64,000 nt of DNA from Dehalococcoidia bacterium (lineage in GTDB: Bacteria; Chloroflexota; Dehalococcoidia; Dehalococcoidales; Fen-1064): the NCBI GenBank assembly GCA_011170375.1, contig DUEV01000002.1, forward strand, positions 1 to 64,000, in the 5' to 3' direction. Positions 1 to 8,135 of this stretch are shown piece after piece (the first letter of the stretch is position 1; each line of letters starts with the position of its first letter). The notes below the pieces were generated by a model that saw nothing but the letters and a program-made list of their open reading frames with translations, had not been told where the DNA came from and searched no databases. A program made the position numbers and the translations under genes.

Positions 1-1357
1 CCCTCCGCAAGTCTCTGGTCTCTCGTGACAGCACATAGGAGCGCATCGCCTCGACAAAGGCCAGATAGGGCAGCGACAGCGAGCCTTCCTCGTAGCAGTG
101 ACCCACCAGTGTCTTACCGCCTCTCAGTGTGACGTAGGTAGCCAATTGCTCGCAGAGAGCGGTCTTACCGATACCCGGCTCTCCTACTACCATCATCAGG
201 GCACCCTGCCCCGACATGGCGCCATCAAAGGCAGCCTGTAGCTGTTTCTGCTCTGGCTCACGACCAACAAAGACACGGCGATAAAGGGGACTACTCTCCG
301 GGGCAGCCGTTACCTGAGATACCGACTCGGTTACCTTGCCCTGCTCAATAGACTCCAGTGCCTTGAGGACATCACCAGCCGATTCGGGCCGTTTTCCAGG
401 GTCTTTCTCAAGTAGCTGTAAAATGAGCACCTCGAGTCCCGGTGGCAGGTCGGCTCTATGCCAGCTGGGCGATACCACGGACGTGTTGATGTGCTGGCTG
501 ACTACATTTACCCAATCATCACCGATAAAGGGAGGCCTCCCTGTCACCATCTCATATAACATCGCCCCCAGTGAGTAGAGGTCGGCTTTTGCTGTAACTT
601 CTCCACCCATCGCCTGTTCTGGAGGCATATAGGAGGCAGTGCCCACCATCATGCCTTCTTGAGTTAGCCGGGAGAGGTCTACCGCCACCGCCAGGCCGAA
701 GTCACCTATCTTGGCGGTACCGTCAGCACTCAGCCAGATGTTACCAGGTTTGAGGTCGCGGTGGATAATACCCTTGGCGTGGGCGAACTCCAGGCCTTGG
801 CAGACGGCCTTGGCGATACCGATAGCCTGCTCCAGCGGCAGCCGGTGCTCGGGTGCTTTCTCGATAAGCCCCTCGACGTCTCCACCTGACATCACGGGCA
901 GAACGATATATGGCTGGCCTTTGTGGTCACCGAAGTCATAGACCGTCACGATATTGGGGTGGTCGCCGAGTCTGCCCATCGCCTGAGCTTCACGGGTAAT
1001 ACGTGTTCTAGATTCCTTATCCAGCTTCTCGGTCTTTATCAGGGCAAAGGCAACATCACGGTCTAGGGTATTGTCGTGGACTAAATAGACCTTCTTCTTG
1101 CCGCCCACACCGAGGAGCTGCTTGACCTGATAGCGTCCGCCAGCAAAGGAGGTGGGTTCGGGGGAGGGGGGTGCTGCAGGAGCTGGTGTGGATGTTGGCT
1201 CAGTTAGAGAGTAGCCGCATTGTGTGCAGAATTCACTATCTGAGGGATTGGTATGCCCACATTGAGAACATACGTATTCTATATGAAGTGCTTGGCCACA
1301 TTTCTTGCAGAACTTCGCATCTTCTGGGTTTTCTGTTTGGCATTTCGGGCATTTCAC
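1..1357 (-). CDS. Ser/Thr protein kinase-AAA ATPase regulator (partial, runs off left edge)
   Basis: This is the first ~452 codons of a very large signalling protein; the rest lies outside the window. Read on the minus strand it starts at GTG 1357 with two zinc ribbons (CPKC..FCKKC and CSQC..FCTQC), a Pro/Ala linker, then a Hanks-type kinase domain with HRDLKPGN and DFGLA. An ATPase P-loop (GEPGIGKTAL) follows, and the fragment ends at LAFVEAMRSY. It is nearly residue-for-residue parallel to the complete 1269-aa protein at 16765-20574, so the missing part is expected to hold the rest of the ATPase and a TPR region. The glycine loop is degenerate (GVGGKKKV) in the same way as in the paralog. 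No Shine-Dalgarno is visible. The start is set by alignment with the paralog, whose start lies at the same distance from the same promoter. Likely a sensor or transcriptional regulator; the target is unknown. Confidence 0.9.
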   Translation of the reverse strand, partial: MKCPKCQTENPEDAKFCKKCGQALHIEYVCSQCGHTNPSDSEFCTQCGYSLTEPTSTPAPAAPPSPEPTSFAGGRYQVKQLLGVGGKKKVYLVHDNTLDRDVAFALIKTEKLDKESRTRITREAQAMGRLGDHPNIVTVYDFGDHKGQPYIVLPVMSGGDVEGLIEKAPEHRLPLEQAIGIAKAVCQGLEFAHAKGIIHRDLKPGNIWLSADGTAKIGDFGLAVAVDLSRLTQEGMMVGTASYMPPEQAMGGEVTAKADLYSLGAMLYEMVTGRPPFIGDDWVNVVSQHINTSVVSPSWHRADLPPGLEVLILQLLEKDPGKRPESAGDVLKALESIEQGKVTESVSQVTAAPESSPLYRRVFVGREPEQKQLQAAFDGAMSGQGALMMVVGEPGIGKTALCEQLATYVTLRGGKTLVGHCYEEGSLSLPYLAFVEAMRSYVLSRETRDLRR

Positions 1358-1389
1358 AACGCACTCAACGGTACTGGCTCGGTGCCCAC

Positions 1390-1418
1390 AGTCTAGGGGT
1401 AAAATAGAGTGATGTCAA
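1390..1418 (-). promoter_or_regulatory. Sigma-70 promoter of the left-edge kinase
   Basis: On the minus strand TTGACA (1418-1413), a 17-nt spacer and TAGACT (1395-1390). Transcription should start about 25 nt before the GTG codon. The same -35, spacer length, -10 and 32-nt gap to the start codon occur upstream of the paralog at 16765. Confidence 0.75.
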
Positions 1419-1761
1419 GCCGCCGGACGCAGCCCCAACGTGTGGCCGAGTGACAATCCACCGTTAATTAGCGACTGAAGAACTAATTTGCGCAGCCAGA
1501 CCGGCCTTTTTTTAGGAAGGCTTTTTCTTTATATTTCTATCTATCCCTCACCGGGATGGATGATAAACGAGCTAGTTCTTGAGATTTCACCTTATGACTT
1601 TTTGTTAAATAGACTGAAATTACACACTTCATCGTTCTGTATAAGTATTAAACTCCCCTCAAATTAATACTTACTAAAGTGATCCAATTTAGATACACTG
1701 CGCCTTCACTACGCTATCCGTTGAAGTCACTCTGAGAGCAACTACAAATCCCTTGACGACG

Positions 1762-1923
1762 GCGTTTTTATAGGTGCTGAAACCATGTTCTGTAATTATA
1801 CTCTTGAAGTCATATTGAGAGTGCAGAAGGTATTGCCTTGCAAACTCAATGTGATACTGGCAGAAAATGGTACTTTGTGAAAGTGAATTGAGAGTGGTAG
1901 AAAGCATTGCATTGCAAGCTCAA
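1762..1923. repeat. Imperfect long direct repeat, copy A
   Basis: About 160 bp that recur at 2171-2319. The best preserved part is a 26-nt exact match (1797-1822 equals 2193-2218). Flanking words GTTTTTATRGGTGCTG and GCAAACTCAA are kept with substitutions. Function unknown. Confidence 0.7.
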
Positions 1924-2013
1924 ATAGAAGCATCTTTGAAGGCACTGAAATCATTATGTGACCAAGGTACTTTCAGAGATGCAAAAACTCTCTCATGCGA
2001 AGGTACTGAGAGA

Positions 2014-2122
2014 GGTTCCGGAACCGGGTTCTGTAACCATCCCTATCGAAGTCACTTGGGTAGGTTCTGAACCGGGTTCTGAACCGGTTTCTGAACCGGG
2101 TGCTGCACCGGCTGCTGCACCC
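2014..2122. repeat. Array of 12-nt palindromic units
   Basis: Five contiguous 12-nt units occupy 2063-2122: GGTTCTGAACCG twice, GTTTCTGAACCG, GGTGCTGCACCG and GCTGCTGCACCC. Two further units, GGTTCCGGAACC (2014-2025) and GGTTCTGTAACC (2027-2038), lie just before. Most units are inverted repeats around one central base. The change from GGTTC/GAACC to GGTGC/GCACC alters both arms so that pairing is kept. Confidence 0.85.
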
Positions 2123-2170
2123 ATACTTTGCCACGGTGCCAAAGCAACTTATGTAAATCCTCTTGCGAAG

Positions 2171-2319
2171 GCATTTTTATGGGTGCTGCAACTATACTCT
2201 TGAAGTCATATTGAGAGTACCGAAGGTATTAATTTGCAGGCTCAATATGGTACTGGTAGAAATGGTGTTTTGTGAAGGTAAATTGAGAGTGTTAGAAGGT
2301 ATTGCTTTGTAAACTCAAT
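2171..2319. repeat. Imperfect long direct repeat, copy B
   Basis: Second copy of the repeat at 1762-1923, about 400 bp away. It lacks an 11-nt stretch that copy A carries before the exact 26-nt core. It lies just after the palindrome array, so the array is bracketed by the two copies. Confidence 0.7.
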
Positions 2320-2773
2320 TTAAGAGTGACAGAAGGTAGCATTCTACAAAGAGAATTCAATAGCAACAGAAGATGTCACTATAGAAGAACTTTGAGAGCA
2401 CTGAAGGCGACAATATCAAAGCACTAGCGAAGGCACAGTATATCTAAATTGAATAATTTTAAGAGAGGTAAATCGAAAACATGTTTAGTGCCCATATAAA
2501 ACGATGAATTATTGATTGCACTTGAGGATAATAGCACGGTAGCTATTCTGGCCTCAATGTCGACATACACGTTCCAACTGTTCTCAATGCCCATCGATGC
2601 TTACGGTATGATTAGAACGTTGCCGATGAGATGCCCCCTCTGATCCTGTGACCTAGTCATCGAGCATCAGTTAGAAACTGGGAGGAAACGCGAGTTCAGC
2701 GGAGCGCAAGTATTCTAACTGGAAAAATCATACTTATTATCTGACCTCTTACAAGGCCCAAAGATTTTCAATC

Positions 2774-3817
2774 TTATGATTTCCTAGGCCCAAAGACCTT
2801 GTCGATTTTACAGCCGAGCTTTTTTAACCGGCGATTCCCGGGTGAAGTCACCTCAGAGAAGGCAGGCTCTCCTGCGAGACGTGACAAAGCCGAATCTATT
2901 TCAGCACCCGATGTTTTGGGATATGCCTCGAGACCAGTATCTATTTTCTCCTGCATCTCTTCCTCACTCAGTGGCCGCATCTTTCCTACCGCATCTTGTA
3001 TTTGTTGTGGTGCCAGTCCCAGGTATCTCTCGGTGGTGGCGATAGATTTATGCCCCAGCTGGACCTGGACTGCCTGGATATCCTTGGAGTAATGGTACAA
3101 CTGTTCTGCGTAGTAATGTCTCAACGAGTGTGCGCTTAGTTTAACACCGGCCTTGTTCGCCCACAACCTTATCTTGTTCGATATGGTGCGGGCGGATAGC
3201 TTGAAGATAGGCTCATACGGTTTCATGTTTGAGATGAAGATCAACAACTTACTGCCAAGACCACGGTCGATGTAAACTTTTCTGTCGTCACCACCTTTAC
3301 CACAGACCACCTCTATAAATGTCTCGTGTATATCACAAGGGCGTAATTTGGCCATCTCAGCGGCTCTCAGGCCGGACCCACACTTGACATCAATTAGCAT
3401 TAAATCTCTGTCAAGGCATCCTTTATGTGTGCGTTTCGTCTTGATTTTATCTCGCAGCCGCATAATAGTGGCTGGTTCATTGTATTTGGCTACGGTCCTT
3501 GGGATCCTCACCTTCATATTCAGGTCATGGCCTATCCACTTCATAAAGCCGTTCAGCGTGTAGTAGTGTTTCCCAAAGGTGGAAAGTCTCCGATCATTGA
3601 AATGTTCGGACAGGAATGACTTTGCATTGAGCTCGGTCGGTGGATATCCACCCAAGTAATCAACAAGAAATTTCTTTAGGAGCCTGCTGGCGCTTTCCAG
3701 ATTGCCTTTATTATGGAGTTTGTTCCGCAATTCGGTCCTGATATAGAGGCTGAGTAGCTCTTGGTTCGTGTATTGTGCAAGTTCCAATTTCCGCCTCATC
3801 TCGGGCGTTAGAAGCAT
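2774..3817 (-). CDS. Tyrosine recombinase / phage-type integrase (XerC/D family)
   Basis: A 347-aa site-specific recombinase. The N-terminal ~100 residues form the SAM-like core-binding domain, and the C-terminal catalytic domain carries the family residues: Arg in CGSGLRAAEM, Lys in CGKGGDDRK, HSLRH, the GH pair in QLGHKS, and the nucleophile Tyr in TERYLGL. All catalytic residues are present, so it should be active. The gene starts 50 bp downstream of a tRNA-Gly gene on the same strand, the usual place for an integrase of an element that entered at a tRNA 3' end. The open frame actually continues upstream into the tRNA 3' end. I chose ATG 3817 as the first standard start, though no good ribosome binding site precedes it. 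No cargo genes or excisionase are visible, so it may be a relic or a solitary recombinase. Confidence 0.9.
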   Translation of the reverse strand: MLLTPEMRRKLELAQYTNQELLSLYIRTELRNKLHNKGNLESASRLLKKFLVDYLGGYPPTELNAKSFLSEHFNDRRLSTFGKHYYTLNGFMKWIGHDLNMKVRIPRTVAKYNEPATIMRLRDKIKTKRTHKGCLDRDLMLIDVKCGSGLRAAEMAKLRPCDIHETFIEVVCGKGGDDRKVYIDRGLGSKLLIFISNMKPYEPIFKLSARTISNKIRLWANKAGVKLSAHSLRHYYAEQLYHYSKDIQAVQVQLGHKSIATTERYLGLAPQQIQDAVGKMRPLSEEEMQEKIDTGLEAYPKTSGAEIDSALSRLAGEPAFSEVTSPGNRRLKKLGCKIDKVFGPRKS

Positions 3818-3867
3818 CTTTAATAGTGTTCGAATATCCTCGTTGTCTAGGTCCAGAACCCGTGCGC

Positions 3868-3942
3868 TGGAGCGGGTGACGGGATTCGAACCCGTGACGT
3901 CCTGCTTGGGAAGCAGACACTCTGCCGCTGAGTTACACCCGC
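3868..3942 (-). tRNA. tRNA-Gly, anticodon CCC
   Basis: On the minus strand a full cloverleaf can be drawn. The acceptor stem is GCGGGTG/CACCCGC. The D-arm holds AGCGGCAGA. The anticodon stem-loop is TCTGC-TTCCCAA-GCAGG with anticodon CCC, and the T-arm is CGGGTTCGAATCCCG. A discriminator T and an encoded CCA (3870-3868) follow. It reads glycine codon GGG. The integrase gene follows 50 bp downstream on the same strand. Confidence 0.95.
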
Positions 3943-4015
3943 GACTCTAGTTTAGATTGTAAGAGAAATAGGAGAAAAAGACAAGTTAGCCTTTATTGGT
4001 TTAAATAAATGATGG

Positions 4016-4050
4016 AAAGGACGTACCCCCCAAAAAGAGGTACGCCCTTT
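4016..4050 (-). terminator. Probable terminator of the carboxylesterase gene
   Basis: Inverted repeat AAAGGACGTACC / GGTACGCCCTTT with one mismatch and an 11-nt loop, lying 27 bp past the esterase stop codon. The U-tract on the minus strand is weak. Confidence 0.5.
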
Positions 4051-4076
4051 ATCAGTTTCTGTTGTGTCAGATGAGG

Positions 4077-6035
4077 CTATTCGAATGTCACCGTCCCGAG
4101 TATCTCATCAGGCTGCTCTTCATAGTCAAACGGTAATATAGAGACGGTATATACTTCGATGATAATCCATTTGCCGTCTCTGACCAGCCCGATAATCACA
4201 CTCTCGTATCCGTAGGCAGCGCTGGAATAAGTAACTTCAGCCTTGGTGAAATCGGTGTCATTGATAGTAACATCACTCTCCGTGAAGGTATCAATCGTCT
4301 TTTCGCCGTCAGCGGTCAGGTGAGCAGTGAATACCTCTTCCAGAGTAGCCCCCTCAGCCTCGTCACGGATGATAACTCTTACTGCAGGTACGGTATACGC
4401 GGCACCGACTCGCCAGATAACACTGGGGCCCAGGTCTTCGGTCTTCTCGGTCCAGTTACCAGGGTACTCCAGAGAGAACCCGTATTCAGTATTGGTATAG
4501 ACGGTTGGCTCAACCGGTTCGGGTTCTGGCGGAGCAACACCTGCGTCGGCTACTCCCGTCTTTACCTCCAGCGTATAACCGATATCAAGGTACTGGTCAG
4601 TAGTCTCATCATAGGCTGGCCAGGTAACCAGTCCGGGCACACTAGGGTCGCCGGTGGCAGCAAACTGGGCCCATATCGCCATGGTGTTTTCGGCGACCAC
4701 TTCATCCATCTCGTCAGGCCCCGGTTCCGCTGACACGGCACCACCACCTGCCGAGAGACTGATTACAGTGGGCGAATACAGTCCGTCAGGGATATGGCCA
4801 AAGACATATGGTAGTTCGAGCCCGTGGAAGGCGACACAACCCTCGTCCCGCCAGCCAGTGGGCACGTGGCTGAACACATAGATATAAGCATTGGATGATA
4901 CGGAACTCATCAGTGAAGCCATGAGTGGTACGCTTCCAGTAAATGAACTGACTTCACCTTCGTTGGCCCCGACGATAAGGGGAACATCACTCTGTTCGCC
5001 TGCCTCAAAGATGTCGTACACCGGATCAGGCAGGACCCAGCCGTCCACCGTTAGCTGGGGGCTATAACCAGCTGCACTTGCCGCTTCCAAAATATCTTCC
5101 CAGCTTAAGGCGCGCATCGCAGCCAGCACATCAGGTTCATCGGAAACGCCCAGCTCCTCGGCTATTGCCTCACCTATAGTTTCCGCATCTTCAAGGGTCA
5201 AGAAATAGCCTGGTGAAACTACTCCTGACCCGCTTTCGACAATGGCCCGGTGGAAAAGCCCGTCGGCTAGAGGTGAAGACATGCAGGAAATGGTCTTGGT
5301 ACCGCCCCCTGACTCACCAAAAATGGTGACCCTGTCAGGGTCGCCACCGAAAGCGGCGATATTGTTCTGTACCCATTCCAGTGAGGCAATCAAGTCTAGG
5401 GTGCCGTAGTTCCCGGAAGCATCATTCTCTGATTCCGCAGTGAGCGCGGGGTGGGCCATGTAACCTATGACTCCAAGACGGCTGTTGACGGTTACTGTCA
5501 CTACACCCTGCTGTGGTAATGCTATGTTGCAGTAGGTATTTGAGTTGCCCGACATTATGCTAAGACCACCACCATGGAAGAAAACCATGACCGGAAGACT
5601 ATCGGTCGTCTCTTTCGCTGGCGTCATGACGTTTAGGTGAAGACAGTCTTCGCTGACGTCCCCCAACCCATCAGAGGTCTGTGGAGCGCGGTCAGCCCAC
5701 TCAGTGCACTCAAGCACTCCATCCCAGGGTTCAACCGGCTGTGGTGGCTTCCAGCGTAAGTCACCAATAGGTGGGGCGGCGTACGGGATGCCCCTGTAGG
5801 TGCGAACCTCTTCTCCGGCATCACCTGACACGAATCCGGAGACGAGACCGGCATCTGTCATTATCGGGTCAGTTATGTCGGTTGGTTCTTCTTCCTCCTC
5901 TTCTTCTTCCTCTTCTTCCTCCTCCTCTTCCTCTTCTTCTTCCTCCTGTTCGCCGTCTCCGCCTCCACAGGACCATGCCACCAGTGTCAGCGCCATGATA
6001 CAGCTAAGGAATATCCATAAAAACTTCTTCCTCAC
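4077..6035 (-). CDS. Secreted type-B carboxylesterase with poly-Glu linker and C-terminal PsbP/DUF1795-like domain
   Basis: A 652-aa exported alpha/beta hydrolase. The N-terminus has a hydrophobic signal ending in AWSCGGG, probably a lipoprotein cleavage site, followed by an uninterrupted run of roughly 20 glutamates encoded by GAA/GAG repeats. The esterase domain shows RTYRGIPYAAPP, the oxyanion-hole HGGG, the nucleophile elbow GESGGG near residue 240, and the catalytic His in FHGLELPYVFG. Between NEGEVSSF and YIYVFSH the protein is about 90-100 residues shorter than usual for the family, so part of the cap is missing. Residues ~515-652 form a separate beta-rich domain (EYGFSLEYPGNW) like those in PsbP/DUF1795 lipoproteins. 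GTG start with a strong AAAGGAGG site. A monocistronic ester-hydrolysing surface enzyme; substrate unknown. Confidence 0.88.
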   Translation of the reverse strand: MRKKFLWIFLSCIMALTLVAWSCGGGDGEQEEEEEEEEEEEEEEEEEEEEPTDITDPIMTDAGLVSGFVSGDAGEEVRTYRGIPYAAPPIGDLRWKPPQPVEPWDGVLECTEWADRAPQTSDGLGDVSEDCLHLNVMTPAKETTDSLPVMVFFHGGGLSIMSGNSNTYCNIALPQQGVVTVTVNSRLGVIGYMAHPALTAESENDASGNYGTLDLIASLEWVQNNIAAFGGDPDRVTIFGESGGGTKTISCMSSPLADGLFHRAIVESGSGVVSPGYFLTLEDAETIGEAIAEELGVSDEPDVLAAMRALSWEDILEAASAAGYSPQLTVDGWVLPDPVYDIFEAGEQSDVPLIVGANEGEVSSFTGSVPLMASLMSSVSSNAYIYVFSHVPTGWRDEGCVAFHGLELPYVFGHIPDGLYSPTVISLSAGGGAVSAEPGPDEMDEVVAENTMAIWAQFAATGDPSVPGLVTWPAYDETTDQYLDIGYTLEVKTGVADAGVAPPEPEPVEPTVYTNTEYGFSLEYPGNWTEKTEDLGPSVIWRVGAAYTVPAVRVIIRDEAEGATLEEVFTAHLTADGEKTIDTFTESDVTINDTDFTKAEVTYSSAAYGYESVIIGLVRDGKWIIIEVYTVSILPFDYEEQPDEILGTVTFE

Positions 6036-6068
6036 GAGTTACCTCCTTTTATTTCTTATTTCGAGCGG

Positions 6069-6097
6069 ATTTTAAACGATATTTAATATACTGTCAA
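6069..6097 (-). promoter_or_regulatory. Promoter of the carboxylesterase gene
   Basis: Minus strand TTGACA (6097-6092), 17-nt spacer, TAAAAT (6074-6069), about 35 nt before the GTG start. Confidence 0.75.
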
Positions 6098-6232
6098 TAC
6101 CTTAGGTTTGGTTTTTACGCTTGGGTGCTGCAGAGGCAAGCTGTAGGCCACCTATCTCGAGGACTTGCCTCGTAAGCATGCTTGGGGTAAGATTGGAACG
6201 TAGCGCGTCAACTTAGTAAGGAAGGTGTATTC

Positions 6233-6889
6233 ATGGCCGTCACAGGTAGCGAGAGCCTCGTTATCCCCGAAGTCAGTATATACGATTCTCACCTGGGGGA
6301 AGACATCATCTTTAAAAATGTCCACGTTGATACCGACTACGTCCGTGATGACCGGGGCAGAGTAATCTACTTCGATGTAGACGAAGCGAAAGCATATCTA
6401 GGAGAGCAGAGAAAGTCCCTAGCATCGTTGCCCCTGCTGGTCAATATATACATTGCTCTCGATACCCTTGCCCGTGAAAGTGAGGCAGCAGAGCGGGTTC
6501 TAAAGCAACTGAATACTGCCTGGGACAGGACCGGTACCACCATCAGCCCCTCTGGCAACATCGTTCACTCCGACTCAGTTATAGGGGAAATTATTTATAG
6601 TGACTTGGAGGTGCCACTAGAAGGCAATGGCATCACCGAGTTGTATGATAAGTATAGAGATTTCTTCCAGGCCCTGCTGGGTGTCAGGGACATAGACAGG
6701 CTTACAGAGGTAGCTAGCTGGCATGACCTTGTCATGTTTTACTGGTATCCCAGGGGAGAGCGTCTGGCGATGTTCGGTGGTGGTGATTTCTACTATATGC
6801 ACCAGCATATCCCTGGGCTGCTGATGGTGTTCTGCGATGACGAGCCACATCCGCGTCGGTTGTTACGTGGGGTCTGGACTGAAAAGTAG
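6233..6889 (+). CDS. Conserved hypothetical protein
   Basis: A 218-aa soluble acidic protein preceded by a good AAGGAAGG ribosome binding site. I do not recognise the family. It has no signal peptide, membrane segment or obvious cofactor motif. Aromatic clusters occur near the C-terminus (FYWYPRGER and FYYMHQH), followed by an acidic CDDEPHPRRL stretch. It converges with the queH gene, 22 bp away, and stands alone on its strand. Codon use looks like its neighbours, so it is very probably a real gene. Confidence 0.7.
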   Translation: MAVTGSESLVIPEVSIYDSHLGEDIIFKNVHVDTDYVRDDRGRVIYFDVDEAKAYLGEQRKSLASLPLLVNIYIALDTLARESEAAERVLKQLNTAWDRTGTTISPSGNIVHSDSVIGEIIYSDLEVPLEGNGITELYDKYRDFFQALLGVRDIDRLTEVASWHDLVMFYWYPRGERLAMFGGGDFYYMHQHIPGLLMVFCDDEPHPRRLLRGVWTEK

Positions 6890-6911
6890 CCCTGTTGCTT
6901 AATTATCCTTA

Positions 6912-7439
6912 CTATTTGCTGCGGATGCTGTAAACGCACCCGCAGTAGTCCTGCCGATAGAGTTGCCACTGTTGGGCGAGCTCTATTGCCCGCTGGAAGC
7001 CGGCCTTTTTCTTAAAGTTTCTGACCAGGAATTTGTCTCCGCCGATCTCTTGGCCGATTCGGTTGATAATCTCCGCCGATTTCTGCGGGCCTATTGTCAG
7101 AGTGGTGGTGAAGGCATCTGCCTGATGCTCTATCATATAGTCATAAGCCTTCTGCAGCCTGAGCCGGAAACATACTTTGCATCGTTTACCACCCTCGGGC
7201 TCGGCTGCCAGCGGCTCAGCTTTTTGAAACCACTCATCTGGTTCGTATGGCAGTACTAACAAAGGAAATGCGAACTCAGCAGCAACCCGGTTGGCGACCT
7301 CAAGTCTTCGATTGTATTCCTCGTGGGGGTGGATGTTGGGATTATAAAACAGACCAACGACCTCGTGTCCTTCGGAGATTAACCGCTCGATAGCCCCGGC
7401 TGCACAAACACCACAGCAGATATGAAGCAAGACTTTCAT
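6912..7439 (-). CDS. queH: Epoxyqueuosine reductase QueH
   Basis: A 175-aa enzyme of the QueH (DUF208) family, the cobalamin-independent replacement of QueG. It reduces epoxyqueuosine to queuosine in tRNA, the last step of queuosine synthesis. The defining cysteines are all visible: HICCGVCA near the N-terminus, CKVCFRLRL in the middle, and DYCGCVYS at the C-terminus. These ligate the Fe-S cluster and neighbouring iron in characterised QueH. It is the last gene of a minus-strand run after hisF, a phosphoesterase and a HAD phosphatase. The partner queA lies 3.7 kb away at 11115-12155. Length is slightly below the family average. Confidence 0.93.
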   Translation of the reverse strand: MKVLLHICCGVCAAGAIERLISEGHEVVGLFYNPNIHPHEEYNRRLEVANRVAAEFAFPLLVLPYEPDEWFQKAEPLAAEPEGGKRCKVCFRLRLQKAYDYMIEHQADAFTTTLTIGPQKSAEIINRIGQEIGGDKFLVRNFKKKAGFQRAIELAQQWQLYRQDYCGCVYSIRSK

Positions 7440-7446
7440 AGTACTA

Positions 7447-8103
7447 TTATAGCGTTTCCATCACGCTGATAATATCATGAAAGGTCGTATAAGGTTTACA
7501 TTCGACATTCTCACGGCGGCAGAGTGAAAGCAAGCTGCCGCCGTCAGTTGCAGCAAATATCGTGTGACAGTGCCGGGCCGGTTCGAAGTCTGAGCGACCG
7601 TCCCCGATGTATATTACCCGGTAATTATCAGACATGAATAAACGGGTAAATACACCCTTGAGACCGATATCTGTCGTGGTGTTATCAGGCCCGATATACT
7701 CCACGCGCAGTCCATCCAGGCAAAAATGCGTATCCGCAGCATGTACTTCTAAATCAGACATGCCGATATCTTCCAAAACTTGTTTGATATAGAATTCGAG
7801 GCCATTACTGATAATCACCAGACGGGAGTCTCGCCGATGGCATAGAGCTACAAATTCACTAAAGCCGGACCTTATTACCACCCTGCCCTTGATGTAGTCG
7901 AGCATTGTCTGCCTGTCAGCAGTGACCATGGAGAAGACTTCGGTATTGAAACGACCTACGGATATCTCCCCGGCTGCGTATTTCCTTTCCCACTGTCGCC
8001 AATCGCCACTGGCAAAGGCGTCAAGCAGCATGAAACTCACATCTCCGATGGTCACTGTGCCATCGAAATCACACTGTACCAGTACCTTCTGCGCTTTCTC
8101 CAA
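7447..8103 (-). CDS. HAD-family phosphatase (MtnX-like)
   Basis: A 218-aa phosphatase of HAD subfamily IB. Motif I is DFDGTVT (nucleophile Asp), motif II is IISNG, motif III contains the Lys in GLKGVF, and motif IV is IGDGRSD. It most resembles MtnX, which dephosphorylates 2-hydroxy-3-keto-5-methylthiopentenyl-1-phosphate in methionine salvage, but no other mtn genes are nearby and the substrate is uncertain. The start is a TTG at 8103 with GAGG about seven bases upstream. The gene is 7 bp from queH and 32 bp from the upstream phosphoesterase, consistent with one transcript. Confidence 0.85.
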   Translation of the reverse strand: MEKAQKVLVQCDFDGTVTIGDVSFMLLDAFASGDWRQWERKYAAGEISVGRFNTEVFSMVTADRQTMLDYIKGRVVIRSGFSEFVALCHRRDSRLVIISNGLEFYIKQVLEDIGMSDLEVHAADTHFCLDGLRVEYIGPDNTTTDIGLKGVFTRLFMSDNYRVIYIGDGRSDFEPARHCHTIFAATDGGSLLSLCRRENVECKPYTTFHDIISVMETL

Positions 8104-8135
8104 GCTTGCCTCTTCAGCGGCCTTACGGTATTTGT

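Larger units (their letters stand above)
1419..2773. other. 1.35-kb intergenic region without credible genes; repeat rich
   Basis: No reading frame here has a ribosome binding site or a recognisable domain, and the base composition is more AT-rich than the flanking genes. A short GCCTT/AAGGC hairpin with a following T-run lies at about 1504-1526. Most of 1700-2450 consists of degenerate reiterations of short words such as GAAGGTATTG, TTGAGAGT and ACTCAAT, including a long imperfect direct repeat and an array of palindromes listed separately. The region lies between a kinase gene and an integrase gene whose tRNA neighbour could be an attachment site, so it may belong to a decayed mobile element. 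That is inference. Confidence 0.6.

Noticed and set aside
1958-2203. 81-aa frame with Gly-Ser-Glu-Pro repeats
   Set aside because: It is the translation of the palindrome array; there is no ribosome binding site and the conservation is of paired DNA arms, not of codons.
3711-3920. 69-aa frame over the tRNA-Gly gene
   Set aside because: A shadow frame that reads through the tRNA; common artefact.
4320-4733. 137-aa plus-strand frame inside the esterase gene
   Set aside because: Antisense shadow of a well-supported coding region; no ribosome site or domain.
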